Origin: Daphnia pulex
Lineage: Eukaryota; Arthropoda; Branchiopoda; Diplostraca; Daphniidae
Length of the DNA: 64,000 bases
Assembly (NCBI RefSeq): GCF_021134715.1
Contig: NC_060026.1
Span: 7,059,001 to 7,123,000, forward strand
Direction: 5' to 3'
Shown: positions 12,241 through 24,498 of the stretch, piece by piece
How the letters are laid out: the number at the start of each line of letters is the position of its first letter
Numbering within the stretch: the first letter of the stretch is position 1
Program-made: the position numbers and the translations under genes
The notes under the pieces: generated by a model
Databases searched by the model: none
Told to the model about the DNA's origin: nothing
What the model saw: only the letters and a program-made list of their open reading frames with translations

Positions 12241-14460
12241 ATCACACACACTTTACTCCTTCAGACAAGACGCGGAGCACAGAAAAAAATAGGGTTTGTT
12301 TTGTTGATCGTCTGTGTTAAGCGAACGAAAGATAGCCAGCAACCAAATAATCTCCACCAAAAAGTTAAAAAAAAATATATAAAAAAGCTCGATTGTGTTT
12401 CGTTTTTTCCTGCCCGCTAGGAGAGTCTTGCCCTACTTTGATGACCAACTTGGCTCTCCTTTTTTGAAAAAGAAACGAGAAAAATAAATAGCTAAAGCTT
12501 CACCAAAAGCTGAGAGAGCGAGTATAGTATAGTATACGAGTTTCGGTTGTTGTCTGTGTGTGTTTTCCACACACGCGGGGCCTTGAATCGCTCGTTGGAC
12601 GCAACACTTATGGGCACCCGCTTATGGCCCCAAACGGCGCAACCCTTTTCTCTCGTTTCTTTTTTTCTTCTTCTCTTGACTCGCCATATAAAGGATAGGA
12701 CAAACGTTTCCACCATAAGATATACCTACACTCTTTTTTTTTCCCTACGCCGAGTCAAAACTAATAAAACAAAACGAAAACTAACCAGGGGAAAAAATTT
12801 GGAAATCGTAAAAATAAAAAATAAATTTGTGTTTTCCATGGCTCACACAGGTAGGTAGAGCAAAGAGACATTCCTACGGATCATTGATTGTTCGTTTCCG
12901 GAACGCCATATACACATTGACAATTTCCACATTTTTGTATCTAAATCAAATAAAACCCGAAGAATAAAACGACAAAAAATCTGACGGATGGCTTGTTATT
13001 TGCCTTTTCATTGCGACAGACCTACTACATCGAAAGAAAAAAGAAAAAAACAACAAAATCCAAAGTGAAAAGGAATCGCAGAAAATAAAAAGCAAACACA
13101 CATGGGAGGAATTTAGAAAAGAACCTGTTTGCCAAGCCAAACCGGCGAGTCTTTCAACATTGAGGTCAATAGAGTTGGCTGGGTTTTTTTTTTTTTTTTT
13201 TAGCAGCGACAGCCCAGCCTAAAAGAACTTTGGACGATGGTATACGTAGGAGGAGGACGATGGAAGGGGGGCAAGACAAGCGCCGAGAGAAATTTCTCAC
13301 TTTTACTTTCAACCAGCCAACGTCCAAAATAACACGCACACACACGGGGCCGGCAGCAGCTACACTCAACGGCCATATCCTATACTATATACTAGCTATA
13401 AGCTGCAGCGTCAAAAGAAGCTTTTGAAATGCGCGCCGGAAAATTCCCAAAAAAAAGAAAGAAAAGACGGATAGGTGAGTATACAAGAGAAAAGCAAGAG
13501 AATATGAGAAGTCTAAAGAAGAAGAAGAAGTAAAATATTTGGGAGAGAAAAGAGCTTATTTACTATTGGACGCGTGCATCTATTTACCTATTCTAGACTC
13601 GATTCTGTCCGAAAGAAGACGAAGAGGAGTGCGATGCGGTGCGATGAATAAAGAATAGAAGGACCGAGAAAAAGAAGAAAAACAAAAAAAGAAAAAGAAA
13701 CAGAAAAAAAAAGAAAGGAAAAGGGAAAACTTTCGCTTTTCTTGTACCTGTACCTGTGTGTGTGTCTTGTGTGTATGTGACCGTGTCTGTATCGCTGTTA
13801 GCAGATACACGCCAGAAGCCAAACCCCTCTCTCTTTCATCTATATATTTATGCTATCTGCTATTCTACCTGGGTCCAGTCTAACCCGGCTTAAGCCTGCC
13901 CAGACCTACTAGGCCGTGTGGGGGCAATTTGGTATTGAGCAGATGAACCGTTCCAACCTTCATAAAAATGTTTAAGAGAGAAAAAGTACATTTTTGAGGG
14001 AAAAGGGCCCCCAAAAAAGCACTTGTTTCACACACACACACAGATGGCCGAAATGGACAATAAGGGCACGGAGGGGCTCTCTTCAAAACTATTGGCTTGC
14101 AAGGGAGAAAACGAAGGCAATCATATAGACATGTATACCTTTCGCTTTTCATTTCTTTCCCTTTTTTTTTACTGTTTGGAGGGGTAAAACTTATTTTGAT
14201 AGTCTTTATGAGACGGTTGGTATGTGCCGCCCGTTACCACACACACAAATATATATATAAGCCGGGAAAAAATAGCCGCACCCTTAAACCCTCCCCGATG
14301 GTTTTTTTTTTACTCGACACACTCTTGGGAACTGATTACAAAATTCTCTCTCCCACGCAAATATTACGGCACAATAATAATAACAACAGTGATGCATCGA
14401 TTTAGAAACCCGAGAGTTTGAAAAATCTAAAGAAAAACGGTAATGATGAGAAAGACTTAC
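12241..14460. other. Non-coding stretch with A/T and AG runs
   Basis: No gene seen. It holds an 18-bp poly-T run (13184-13201) and long purine tracts near 13440-13730. Apparent open frames are low-complexity Phe/Ser/Lys-rich readings of these tracts. Confidence 0.5.
13184..13201. repeat. Poly-T homopolymer
   Basis: Eighteen consecutive T. Confidence 0.95.
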
Positions 14461-14615
14461 ATTTTGTTGTAGAGTAATTGGCACGGAATTCGCCGCTCTC
14501 TTGTTTTTCGGGCAGGATTCAAAGGGGGTTGCCGCCCGCCAATCAAATGATCGCGACGCCGACGCTCGACGTCGTCGTTGTTCCCACACTCGAGCTCCAA
14601 ATGAAACAAAACACT
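14461..14615 (-). other. Candidate untranslated first exon (probably of the ABCH gene)
   Basis: Read on the minus strand, this 155-nt segment starts at an initiator-like CCAGTG (A at 14615) and ends at a strong donor GTAAGT (donor GT at 14460-14459). It contains no ATG in any frame and is richer in CpG than its surroundings, as expected for a 5' untranslated exon. The next good minus-strand acceptor tied to coding sequence is the ABCH start exon at 5727, implying an intron of about 8.7 kb. Assignment to that gene is inference; it could serve a non-coding transcript. Confidence 0.4.
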
Positions 14616-14634
14616 GGGCGGTCCAAATGGTTGG

Positions 14635-14644
14635 CTTTTTAAAA
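14635..14644 (-). promoter_or_regulatory. TATA-like element upstream of candidate first exon
   Basis: The minus strand reads TTTTAAAAAG. Its first base lies 29 nt upstream of the A of the CCAGTG initiator-like motif at 14615, which is the standard TATA-to-start spacing. Confidence 0.4.
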
Positions 14645-17600
14645 CCCCAAAAGTTGTTCCGTCTTATTTCTTTTTCCCTCCTGTTGATTTTTTGATCGAA
14701 TGGAAACCGGCAATTTGGGTTGATCCAATTCTAGAATTTCTGCTTGTCAAAAAAGGAAACCAAAAGAAAAAAAGAACGATTAATCAATCAAGTTTGTCAA
14801 AATAATCAAACACAAAATTCAGAAATCAAAATGTGTTTTTATTTTTTAAACCAGCGACTCGTGTAGAGAGTTTCGTGAAAGGGAGAGTGAGACAACTCCT
14901 GACATGACTTGGATATCGAACGCGAGGGAAACGCACAAGAAAAAGGTTTGTCTTCAAGTGAGTCGAATGAGCAAGTGAAATCATGCGCGACACGGATCCG
15001 TTTCGTTCTCGTTCATTCTCTCTCTCTCTTTTTTTTTTTACTCTGTGACTTGTCTCCTATATTCTTTCTTTCCTTTTGGCATGACAGCTTATGTAAGCAT
15101 TGCCGCTGACGGCGAGACGCTGTCCGCCGGTTGAAATCACCTTAAAAGCCATCGTCGTTTTCCCCTCTTAAAGAAATAAAACACAACGGCCATGAACTGA
15201 TCCCGGACTGCTGAGTCATGTGCACAACGCCGTACCACCACAGTCCACATTGGCAGTGCACACATGTCCTCGTTTTCTATTTTTTCGTGTGTGCCCACTT
15301 TTTTTATCTTTTTTTTTTTCTAATGAAAATTGAAAGATCTCAAACGGCAGGGAGTCCCGTCACTTAAACACCCAAAATTAGCACACAACGATTCATCATG
15401 GGGGGAAGGAAAAAAAACAACCATGGGACATTGAAAAAGTATTCCAAATTATTTGTGGGGTAGGTCAGGACAACCCATCTCCAAAGGTTATTTTCGTTTT
15501 TTTTTTGTTCACCTGACTGAATAAAGCCGAGAACCCCAACCGTTTTTCCGACCCTTTTTACTTTCTTTCCTACTCTCGGCAAATATATACTAGACGATAA
15601 CAACAACAACTCAAACGCTGGGCAAAAAATAAAAACGGAAAGAGGGTGGAAGTGTCCGAACGGGGTCACGCGACCTGACAGACGCGCCACATAAAATGAA
15701 AAGTAAAAAGAAAAAAGAAAATGAAAGAAGAAATATCCCCCCTTTTTTTCTCTCGTCTCTTTTTACTTTTATTTTGTGTGCCTATTTCCATCTCTCTCTC
15801 TCTCTCTGACCGAGAGCTCTTCGACCTGAATAACAGTTCGCCATTCAACTCAACTTAGCAAGGGAAAGTTCTGGCGCTGCTTATCTTCATTCCTTCGCTT
15901 TCGTCGGCTGGAAAGGTAAAAAAAAGGAAGAAGTAAGAAACAATAAGACGAAGAAGAAGAAGAAGAGATGCTCAAACGATTCCCCATCGCGAATCAATGC
16001 GCGTCCTCAACAATCCGGCTGCCGTATCAAAAGACATCGATGCTGACAAAAGAAAAGAGAAAAGAGTAGTCGAACATCCCTGGCAGAAAACGTTGTCTGC
16101 TGTACAGCGCTACACAACACAACAAACGAGAGAAAAACAGAAGGAAAGAAAAGAAAAAGAAGCGAAACAAAGTCGAAGCAAAAGAATGAGAAAAAAAAGA
16201 GAGAAGCAAAAGAAACACGCGCATTAGATTCTCCCGGTAAGATTGCGAGATGCTCGCCAGCCAAATCCACGACACGGAAAACGAGTTTGGAAAGTGAAAC
16301 GCGCGCGTTGCCTTTTTTCTGTGTGGGTAAGATTTTTTTAATATTTCTTCTTTTTTTGTAGTCCTCGGCCAGTAGTTATTAGGCAAGTTATTAGCAAGTC
16401 AGCGGAGCCAATCTGGTGGGCCTCTAGGGGATGTAAATACATCTACACTAAATATAATCTACTTGACGCAACTCTTTTTTTATTTTGACTCGGTGAAAAT
16501 GGAGGGAAGAATAAAAAGAAAACATTTGAATGAATTGAAAAGTTAGTCAAAAGAAATAGATACTAATCAATCCCGCCACCGACTAATCAAACTGGCCATC
16601 CAACCATCCAACCCGACTTGCAGTGAGCTAGGACCTCGATGGAAAACCATGGCACCACAAAGCTATTCAATTGCTGATGCCATTAGCCACAAGGAAAACG
16701 TGAAGAAGAAACTGGAAGAATACAACAGAAAATACAGTCGGCCGCGCCGTGAGCTAAACAATGCGAAAGGAGAAATTTCGGCCACCGTCGAAAAACCGAA
16801 CCATACCAAATTAACCAACAAAAATAAGGAGGCAGTTTTCGTGAAAATAAAATCCCTTTTTTTTTTAAACAAACACACAGAAAAAAAAACTAAAAATAAC
16901 GAAACCAGGTGCGGCAGTGAGAAAGAGGGCAAGTACTTTTTGGAAATCCGAATCCCGAATCAAAATTATACAATCGAAATAAAAAAATATCCTTGAAATA
17001 GATTTGAACTCGGCGGGGGAAAAAAAGGCAAACTTGACAACCACTTTCGCAAAATTCTAAATTTGGGTAACTAGATTATTATTTTTTTGTCACGACGAGT
17101 TTCGACTGCGCGTATATAATATTGATCGTTTTTAATCCAAAAGATTGGCGACAGATATTGACCCGATTGTCTTATAACGTCAAAAAAAAAAAAGTAGCGA
17201 CTACGACCCTTGCGCTTTCTCTCTCTCTTTCGGCGGGTTGAGTTGCCCAAGAAGATCGATGTGACAAGATAAAAAAGATACACTCGGTGTCGGCCACCAA
17301 GGAATTCCGTTACCAAGATATTCACGCAGTTGGCTAAACAATCAGCAATTCCCTCGATTACCAAGTGCGGCATTACCGAACGCGGTGACGTCTCTAAGCT
17401 ACACAAGAAAAGAAAAAAAAAACCCATAGGAGACGAATGAATGTCGTCATTGTCTGTGGTTGGTATCAAACACACCGGCTATACATCGAAAAAGAACGCC
17501 CAAAAAGGAGATTCATTGCAAAAGTGCCTATGCATCGCCCTGCTCCTAACACCTGTTGGGGGCTCGTTGGAAGAAAGCGAAAGAATCGAGTGAGGAGAAG

Positions 17601-18560
17601 TAAGTAGTAGTAGAGACGAAAAAGAGAAGAAACACGCAGAGAGATACGGCGGCGGCGGGACCCGAACCAGTGCTACGAGGCAGCCTGAAGTAGGTTAACA
17701 GCCTCCGAATAGAAAGAGAGACCGAGAGAGGGAGAAAAGACATAACACATACGCTAGAAACCCAACAACAACAAAACAGAGAGAGAGAGAGAGAGAGGAG
17801 GAGAACGAGAATGTGTAGCGCATATAAGAGGACAGGGTTACTCCCATCCGTGACGGTTGCGACCGACAAGAATCGCATCACAGCGTGAACGAACTAGATG
17901 AAACAACCCAAAACTCGTTTTATCACTCTACATTTCAATGTTTCTATTTGAGATTTAGTTCTTTCTGAGAAATCAATGATTCTAAACGGGACATTCTAAC
18001 ATGACTAACAACGAGTCCCGACGTCCAATGACTTTGGATACCTTCAATTTCATTCTTTTTTTTTTTTGCGGCTAACATCCAATTCATGCTAAAAAGGAAA
18101 GAGATAATTAAAAAATTGCCAAAGAGAGAGAGAGAAAAAAAAGCGGGCCAAACATCGAACAGCAACGTCGGTTAGTCTAGAAACATCCGGCAGAGAGAGA
18201 GAGAGAAATAAGTCCGCGCCACTTTCTAAAATTTTTGATCAAGGGTAATTCCATCGGCGAGCTGTGTTGGGAAACCGAAAACCCATACAACTATATACAG
18301 AGAGCCAAAGAGAGGAAAGCAGAAGAAGACTCCACAGAGAGGAGAGAAGAGAGAAAATCCGAGACTCTCCACCCTTTTAATTTGCCTCTTTTCTCTCTTC
18401 TCTTCTCTTCTCTCTCTCCCCACATTGGACATGGATTTCGAGAAAACCGGATGGCACACGGAAAGAAAAAATAGCAGCCGATGATGTTACAATTTTGTTT
18501 TGTTTTTTTCAATCTGACGCCAAATTTTTAAATTCCCCGCGCTCAATTCGGTGTTGAATT
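14645..18560. other. Non-coding stretch, purine/pyrimidine-biased
   Basis: No recognisable gene. The plus strand has long A/G-rich tracts near 16020-16230 and 17570-17810, including a GA microsatellite at about 17778-17797. Open frames here are Lys/Arg/Glu-rich or Phe/Leu/Ser-rich shadows of these tracts. Confidence 0.5.
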
Positions 18561-18561
18561 T

Positions 18562-18580
18562 GGGGGGGGGGGGGGGGGGG
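18562..18580 (+). repeat. Poly-G tract of 19 G
   Basis: Nineteen consecutive G on the plus strand. Such a run can fold into a G-quadruplex and is prone to length variation and sequencing error. Confidence 0.93.
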
Positions 18581-19003
18581 AACTATTCCGTCCTGCTGTT
18601 TTTCTGGTGGTTGGGGAAAAAATCCATTGGATGAATGGGGGGTGCTGGGGGTTTGATTTGTTTAAAGACGCAATAACGGCGGTAGCAACCTGTGTTGTGT
18701 TGGCTGTGTGGGTGTATGTATGTGTGTGGTTGAGAGAGCGGGGGTAACGATCATTACCTGAGTGAGACACGGCACGACACAAGAGAGACTAAGGCACACT
18801 GGCACACGCGGACGCGCACACACAACCAGACGAGGCTGCGAACAGGTAAGTTCGGTGGCTTTGGCGATTCAACTAAGACTCCACCACTCCAGTCGTCTTC
18901 CTTTTATCAAAAAGCCCAGTCGACTAGTCGAGTCTCTCTGCCCAGTTTTTGAGCTGGAAGCCTCTCGCCACCTCTTCCAACACCCTCTCGCCACTCGGGG
19001 AGG

Positions 19004-19199
19004 TATATACACATAGGTAGGAGATAGCTTATACAGCCCAAAAAGCCGCCCGCTCTACCACCAGAGGCGGGGCTTCGGCTCGGTCCCGAACCAATCCAGT
19101 GAGACTAGAAGAATTTTCGGTTCCAGGGGCTTCTCTTTCTCTCTCTCACTAAAAGACTGCTGCACTGCTAGTCGAGTCCTCTCGTTGACAAAAGTGATG
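19004..19199 (+). promoter_or_regulatory. Possible plus-strand promoter and first exon
   Basis: The plus strand has TATATAC (19004-19010), a GC-rich stretch (GGCGGGGC, about 19064-19071), CCAAT (19091-19095) running into an initiator-like CCAGTG (19097-19102), and about 100 nt further on a donor ATG/GTGAGT with the exon ending at 19199. I cannot find a plus-strand coding exon to which it would splice, so any transcript may be non-coding. Confidence 0.25.
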
Positions 19200-20795
19200 G
19201 TGAGTATTTCGGGGGATTTTTCTTTTTTTTTTGTTTAATTTATTTTTTAAATTTCAAGGGAGTTGGGTTTTTTCCCCCTCTTTTTTGGTGGGGGGGGGGA
19301 TTTTGTTGTCTTCATTTCGAAATGAATAAATGAATAATAAACGCAGACGAAACCAAGAGTAACGGAAATTGAATTAGGATGGGGGCTAGCAGACTGCGTG
19401 TCTTATGTAACGCCAGCTTTTTTAATGGGCAGATTATGTTGCGGATCCGGATATTAGATTACGACAGCCGCGGAAACGGAGGTGGGGCAACGTGGTGTAT
19501 TCACACCAAAAATGGCGATGATATTTCACGCACGTCAACCAAAACAACAAACGGCACTGCGACAGTTGACATCAGCACCCGTTTGACAATCTGATAACCG
19601 CAATATCGTAAAGCTCCCGTTATGCTGTAACTGTCACACACTCCCACGCAAATGTTCGCGATTGTTTGAACTCAGTTATTCATTTTTTTTAATTGCCTTT
19701 TTTATATTTAAATGAGATAAATAAATCAAGTCGATATTTCAAAAAAAGAGAAAAGAAGTAATCTCACTTGAAAAATAACCGACAAATTGAGAGTGCTGTC
19801 TGCGAAAATCGAATTAGAAAATGTCGAGAGGGAGATGGGAGAAAAAGTACCGAAATGAGAAAAGAAATAAAAGACACAGAGAAAGAAAAAGAAAGAAAAA
19901 AAAAGAAATTAGAATAAAAGGGTGGAGGGCGAGTCAAAAAGAAAAGGGAGAAAATATAAGGGCTGTCGTGGAAAACAACAAGTGGAGAAAAAAAAAGACC
20001 GAAAAACTTGTCTTGGGGTCCGGAATGTTTTCTTCCTCCTCCTGCTGGGAAATCCAGGTGAGAAAAAGTTAAAAAACTAAAAAAAAAAGAAGATGGAGAG
20101 AGCGAGAGAAAGAGGATGGTGTGTTGTGTGTACACACAACCACCGAAGTTCTTGGTATAGGGCAGGTGAGCGTCGACGAAGGTGGGGGTGAAAGCTTTTC
20201 AAAATTTTCAATCCAAACTCGCGCATCTGACCCTGATTTATTCGCCCTCACCCTTTTATTTTTTCTCCGGTCCTACCTTCAACCCTTTCTATTTTTTCGA
20301 CGTTAATTTACCTTCGATTTCGTGGATTTTCCCCCCGCACTGCAATCGGACCCAGATAATCATCTTTGCTCTCTACACTCTACAACTCTACACAGTCAAG
20401 GTTAGTTAATAAGTTGTCTGCTGCGCGCGGTGCTGGGCCAATCCCCCACCATACGGTGTATGTATACAGCGGCTCATGGGGGATTGTAATAACGCGCTCG
20501 CCGTGACGTCTTCCATTATTATAGAGAAAATTCCATCAGTTTTTCAAATGAAAGCGAAAGGGAGACAACGAAACCCTCGATTTTTTTTTTCAAAAAAAAA
20601 GAAGCGCCATATAACAACTACCGTGTCCCTCTCTCAATTTTTTAAAAGGAACAAGAAGAAGAAGAAGGACCTTTTGGAGTTGTGCACGGTTGCACCATGG
20701 CCGGCTCCACGTCGACGATGAGCCCCGACCGCAACGCGCGGGCTATACAAGTTTCGGAGCCAAGTTACCGTATTCTAGGTTTAACCTTGTAAAAC

Positions 20796-20817
20796 GAAGA
20801 AGAAGAAGAAGAAGAAG
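20796..20817 (+). repeat. GAA trinucleotide microsatellite
   Basis: About seven GAA units on the plus strand. Confidence 0.9.
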
Positions 20818-22466
20818 AGGGAAAAAAAAAGAAGAAGGGAGAAAGATTTTTTTTAAACTTTTTTTCGTTTTCTCTCATTCTCTCCTTCTTCTATTTTACC
20901 TTTTTCGAAAGTGAAAATGTCGTCCGGGGGGCGCGGAATACAAGTCGAGAAATAAGAGCCCGGCATTCCGGCACCCAATCCATCGACGTACGGCCTTGAA
21001 ATAGTCGAGTCTCTCTCTTCTCTCCGCTCGTTTCTTTTTTTCACTCTCTCTCTCGTCTCTCACTAAATATATACGTATGTATATTATAATATAAACACAT
21101 AGTTGTATATGTCTGTATAGTATATCGACGAAAAATCTTTTCAAGTTTTCGTAGTATGTTTCCCAGTTGTTTCTTACACCGCCGAAAAAGTGTCTTATAA
21201 TACTTTTTGGGGGCTTTCCTGACGTGTGATTATCTCAGCGTGAATGAGAATGATTTTCGCAGAGGTGCGAAAAATGATAACGTCAATAGCTGACACTTAT
21301 CCCGGCTAGTTATTAGTTATTAGCAGCATTGAGAGAAGAAAAAACCTCAACGGTTTGTTCCCCCCATAGTGCTGCCTCAACATGGGGTTGACCAGGAACA
21401 ATGATTAGTGGGTTGGCGCACAGAGAGAGAGAGACCACATCGAAGTTCATGATCTTAACAGTAGCAATTGTGTCGGACAGAATAAAGAGAGACGTTTTGT
21501 AAGAAATATAAAAATAAAAATACATGGCATTTGCTACCCATTGTACTCTGCCATTAAGATTAGATTTCTTACTTGTATTCCTCACAAATACTTTTATTTA
21601 ACAAAATTCAGGACGACGAGGTTGGAAGCGAAAGACTTGGAAAGTCGATTGTTTGGATAATGTTTTGGGCATGGCTTTTTCTGGGCTGCTCTGATGGAGA
21701 GAAAGCCAGAAAGGTTATAATAGATGGTTAAAAGCGTTTAAAGAAAAAAAGTGTTTTATCTTCAACTCACAGCTCTCCAGGTGAGAGCAAAAGGGGTCGG
21801 ATAGTGCACCATTGTCACCCTGTCTGTTGAATCTCGAGAATCTACAGATCAGAATGTTTAAAGACACGTCCCAGAAACCTCTGCCGAGGTTTTGACCCAA
21901 AAGATGAATGCAACTCTCCCTCCTTCGATTTCAAGGAATAGCAGAACTCTAATGACTGGAAACTTGAATTACAGATTGTGTCCATTATCCAACGTCTTAC
22001 CCAAATTTTTGTTTTTTTTTTTGTTTTGTTTGTAGTTACGTCAAACTATGAAACATGTCGAGTCGGACGAAAACAACCGCTGCACGACGGTTACGATTGG
22101 AGATATTCAAATGGGTGGAAACGTCATAGCTAATAATCGAAGCTAATGTTACTGGGTTTTTTCCAAAAAGTCACTCTGCACGAATACAGGAACTGTTGAC
22201 CTTTCCGAAAAAAACACAGTTTTGAATTTCCACGAACTTCAATTACAAAACTCCCAATCTATTCAATTGTTATTCGAGTGGGAAGTGATCCAAACGACAC
22301 GAACATGCGAAGGGAATTGATAAGTATCAAAAATCGAATAGCTGTAAAAAGGAAGTGACAATAATCATCGAAGGTGAAGCAAAGGCAATATTATTATACG
22401 AGTTGGAATTCTCACGATAAAAAAACATTACTAGCCAAATTGTTTCGGGAATTTCCGATTTTTGCG

Positions 22467-22485
22467 AAAAAAAAAAAAAAAAAAA
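22467..22485. repeat. Poly-A homopolymer
   Basis: Nineteen consecutive A. Confidence 0.93.
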
Positions 22486-24480
22486 TCCTTATTTCCTCGT
22501 GTCCAACTTTTGTTGTTTCTAAGATTCCCTATTCCGTGCGTGTCCATCCAAACGTAAAGCAGATATTATGCGTTGTAAAGTGTATAAGCGGCCAAAAAAG
22601 CCGACGAAGGGATTCATTTCCAATTTTCATTCATGCTCATTTACGCGTTTATTTCGGCGTGGATGTCTGTTTCTTTCTTCTTGTGTAATTTTGCGTGTTG
22701 GCCGAGAACCATATGGGGAGAGAGACCTTCCGATCGTGCGTGAAAGGAGCGACCTGTCATCTCTGGTTCGGTAGATGATACAGCGGGGAGAGCAGGAAAC
22801 TCGACAAGTCGGCGAGGGAAAACGACGACATTAACCGATAAGAAACGATCGATTTCCTAGTCGCTGCATAAAAACCCGAAATCGACCGAAATGCTGCTGA
22901 ATAATGGAATAGGATAGAAAGAGATTTAGCTGACGCAAAGGTCGTCAAATCTTTATTTATCGCAGGTATGGCCGTCTGGCCGGCAGTTCTCATTCCCGCG
23001 AGACAATCAGAGAGAGAGAAAAAAGAAAAGAAAAGCGGCCAAACGCTTACATGGGCAGCCGTCTTGGGTTTATCATTGTAATATGATATATAACTTTGTA
23101 CCCGTTGGCTTTTCTTTTGTCTTTTGTCATCAACTGCGCTTGGCCTTTGACAACCGCGTCGCTGTGTTGTATGTATATCGAACCTTTCTATCTCCTCCGC
23201 GCATTTAAGTGCTCTATACTCTCCACACGTAACACGGAAGCCTTCGTGTGCTTGAAGAGCGCCTTGACATTTGCCAGGCACGGCCTCGTGTCTCTCATGT
23301 TCCAGTGACTATAGACCAAGGGGACGACGCGGGTATAATACATGTGTAATTCACTGCTTCGTCGGCTCCTCTTTTGGTGAACACAAGAACCCCTCAAGTA
23401 TCGAATAATGTTCCCGGAAGGAATGAAAAGAAACATATAACACAAAAGAAAGTCTAGTGAAAAAAATAAAATAATAAAATAAAGAAAACAAAAAAGGGTA
23501 GCAATTCTGACATCTCGGCATGTACAGAGCCTTGAGAGTTGGAGTAAAATGCAATGCACACATTAGGCTACAATTTTTATTTTTAAAATCTTTGAATTAC
23601 TCTTCTCTCTCCCTGTATTTATTCTGCCGAGTTGACTGTCGGACGTACGACGGAAACAACCATTCATGTCGCCTAGCCGGCCAGCTCTTAAGCAAGGTCG
23701 CTATGGTTTAACGAGGCTTTATAGTTTAGAGTGCGTCGGCGACGACAGCAATTCCACGACGATATAATTCTATTTTTTGAAATTATCTTCCCTACTCTGC
23801 TTCTTCTTACCTTTTTTTTTTACCCATCCAAATAGTTTATGAGGAACACTACGCTGATGGGCAAAGACAATAGAGACTATCACAATTGTGAATGGAAGTC
23901 TACCTAGTTTCCTGCTGTACTGGGCGGATGATGGAAATGAATGAGTGTCTGCCGCAAAGTGTTCCAAGGCGAATCTTATTAAAAAAATCAATTGACGAAC
24001 GCCGTGATTGAGGTGAAGGCGCGAGTATTGAAATATTCGTCAACTACTTCTTCCAATGCCAAATTAGATGAAATAATATTAACAGTCATGTCCGCAAGGT
24101 TCCCAAGAATCCGGATTTCTGTTGTTTCCTTTTTTTCTGATGAGAATTATTATTATTATTATTTTTGATTTTTGGTTTGCGTCAAGTTCCGTAATACAAA
24201 CTAACATCCGGCCTACGGCGGATACGACATTCTCATCACAATACAAAGCGATGCTTTTTAAAGATGAGACTTTTCTTCAAATCAAAGTAACCGCAAAGCT
24301 ATCAGCACCGGCACCGTTTTCCTCTATCTGTCTCTCTCAAAATCGTCAGCTGCACGCTCGCAATAGTACGTCATTGAGAATGCGTTACACGGAGGTTATT
24401 TCCTGCCAAGGTTGCGGATGGATGCAGTAGCTAGTTAGTGACACGTCAGGTAAATCTTAAGTATCTTCTCGTGTGTCGCC

Positions 24481-24498
24481 GTGTGTGTGTGTGTGTGT
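24481..24498. repeat. GT dinucleotide microsatellite
   Basis: Nine GT units. Confidence 0.95.

Larger units (their letters stand above)
19200..24479. other. Non-coding stretch with simple repeats
   Basis: No recognisable gene. It includes a purine-rich block near 19840-20000, a GAA microsatellite (20796-20817), TATA-like AT runs near 21065-21125 and a 19-bp poly-A run (22467-22485). Scattered plus-strand donor-like sequences occur (for example CCAG/GTGAG near 20056 and GCAG/GTGAGC near 20166), but no coding exon could be connected to them. Confidence 0.5.

Noticed and set aside
10216..17560. Shared 16-mer CCTAACACCTGTTGGG at 10216 and 17545
   Set aside because: A single 16-bp match between two sites in 64 kb is close to chance expectation and the flanks do not align.
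22757..23281. 174-codon minus-strand open frame
   Set aside because: Ser/Phe-rich, no motif and no supporting splice or promoter signals.
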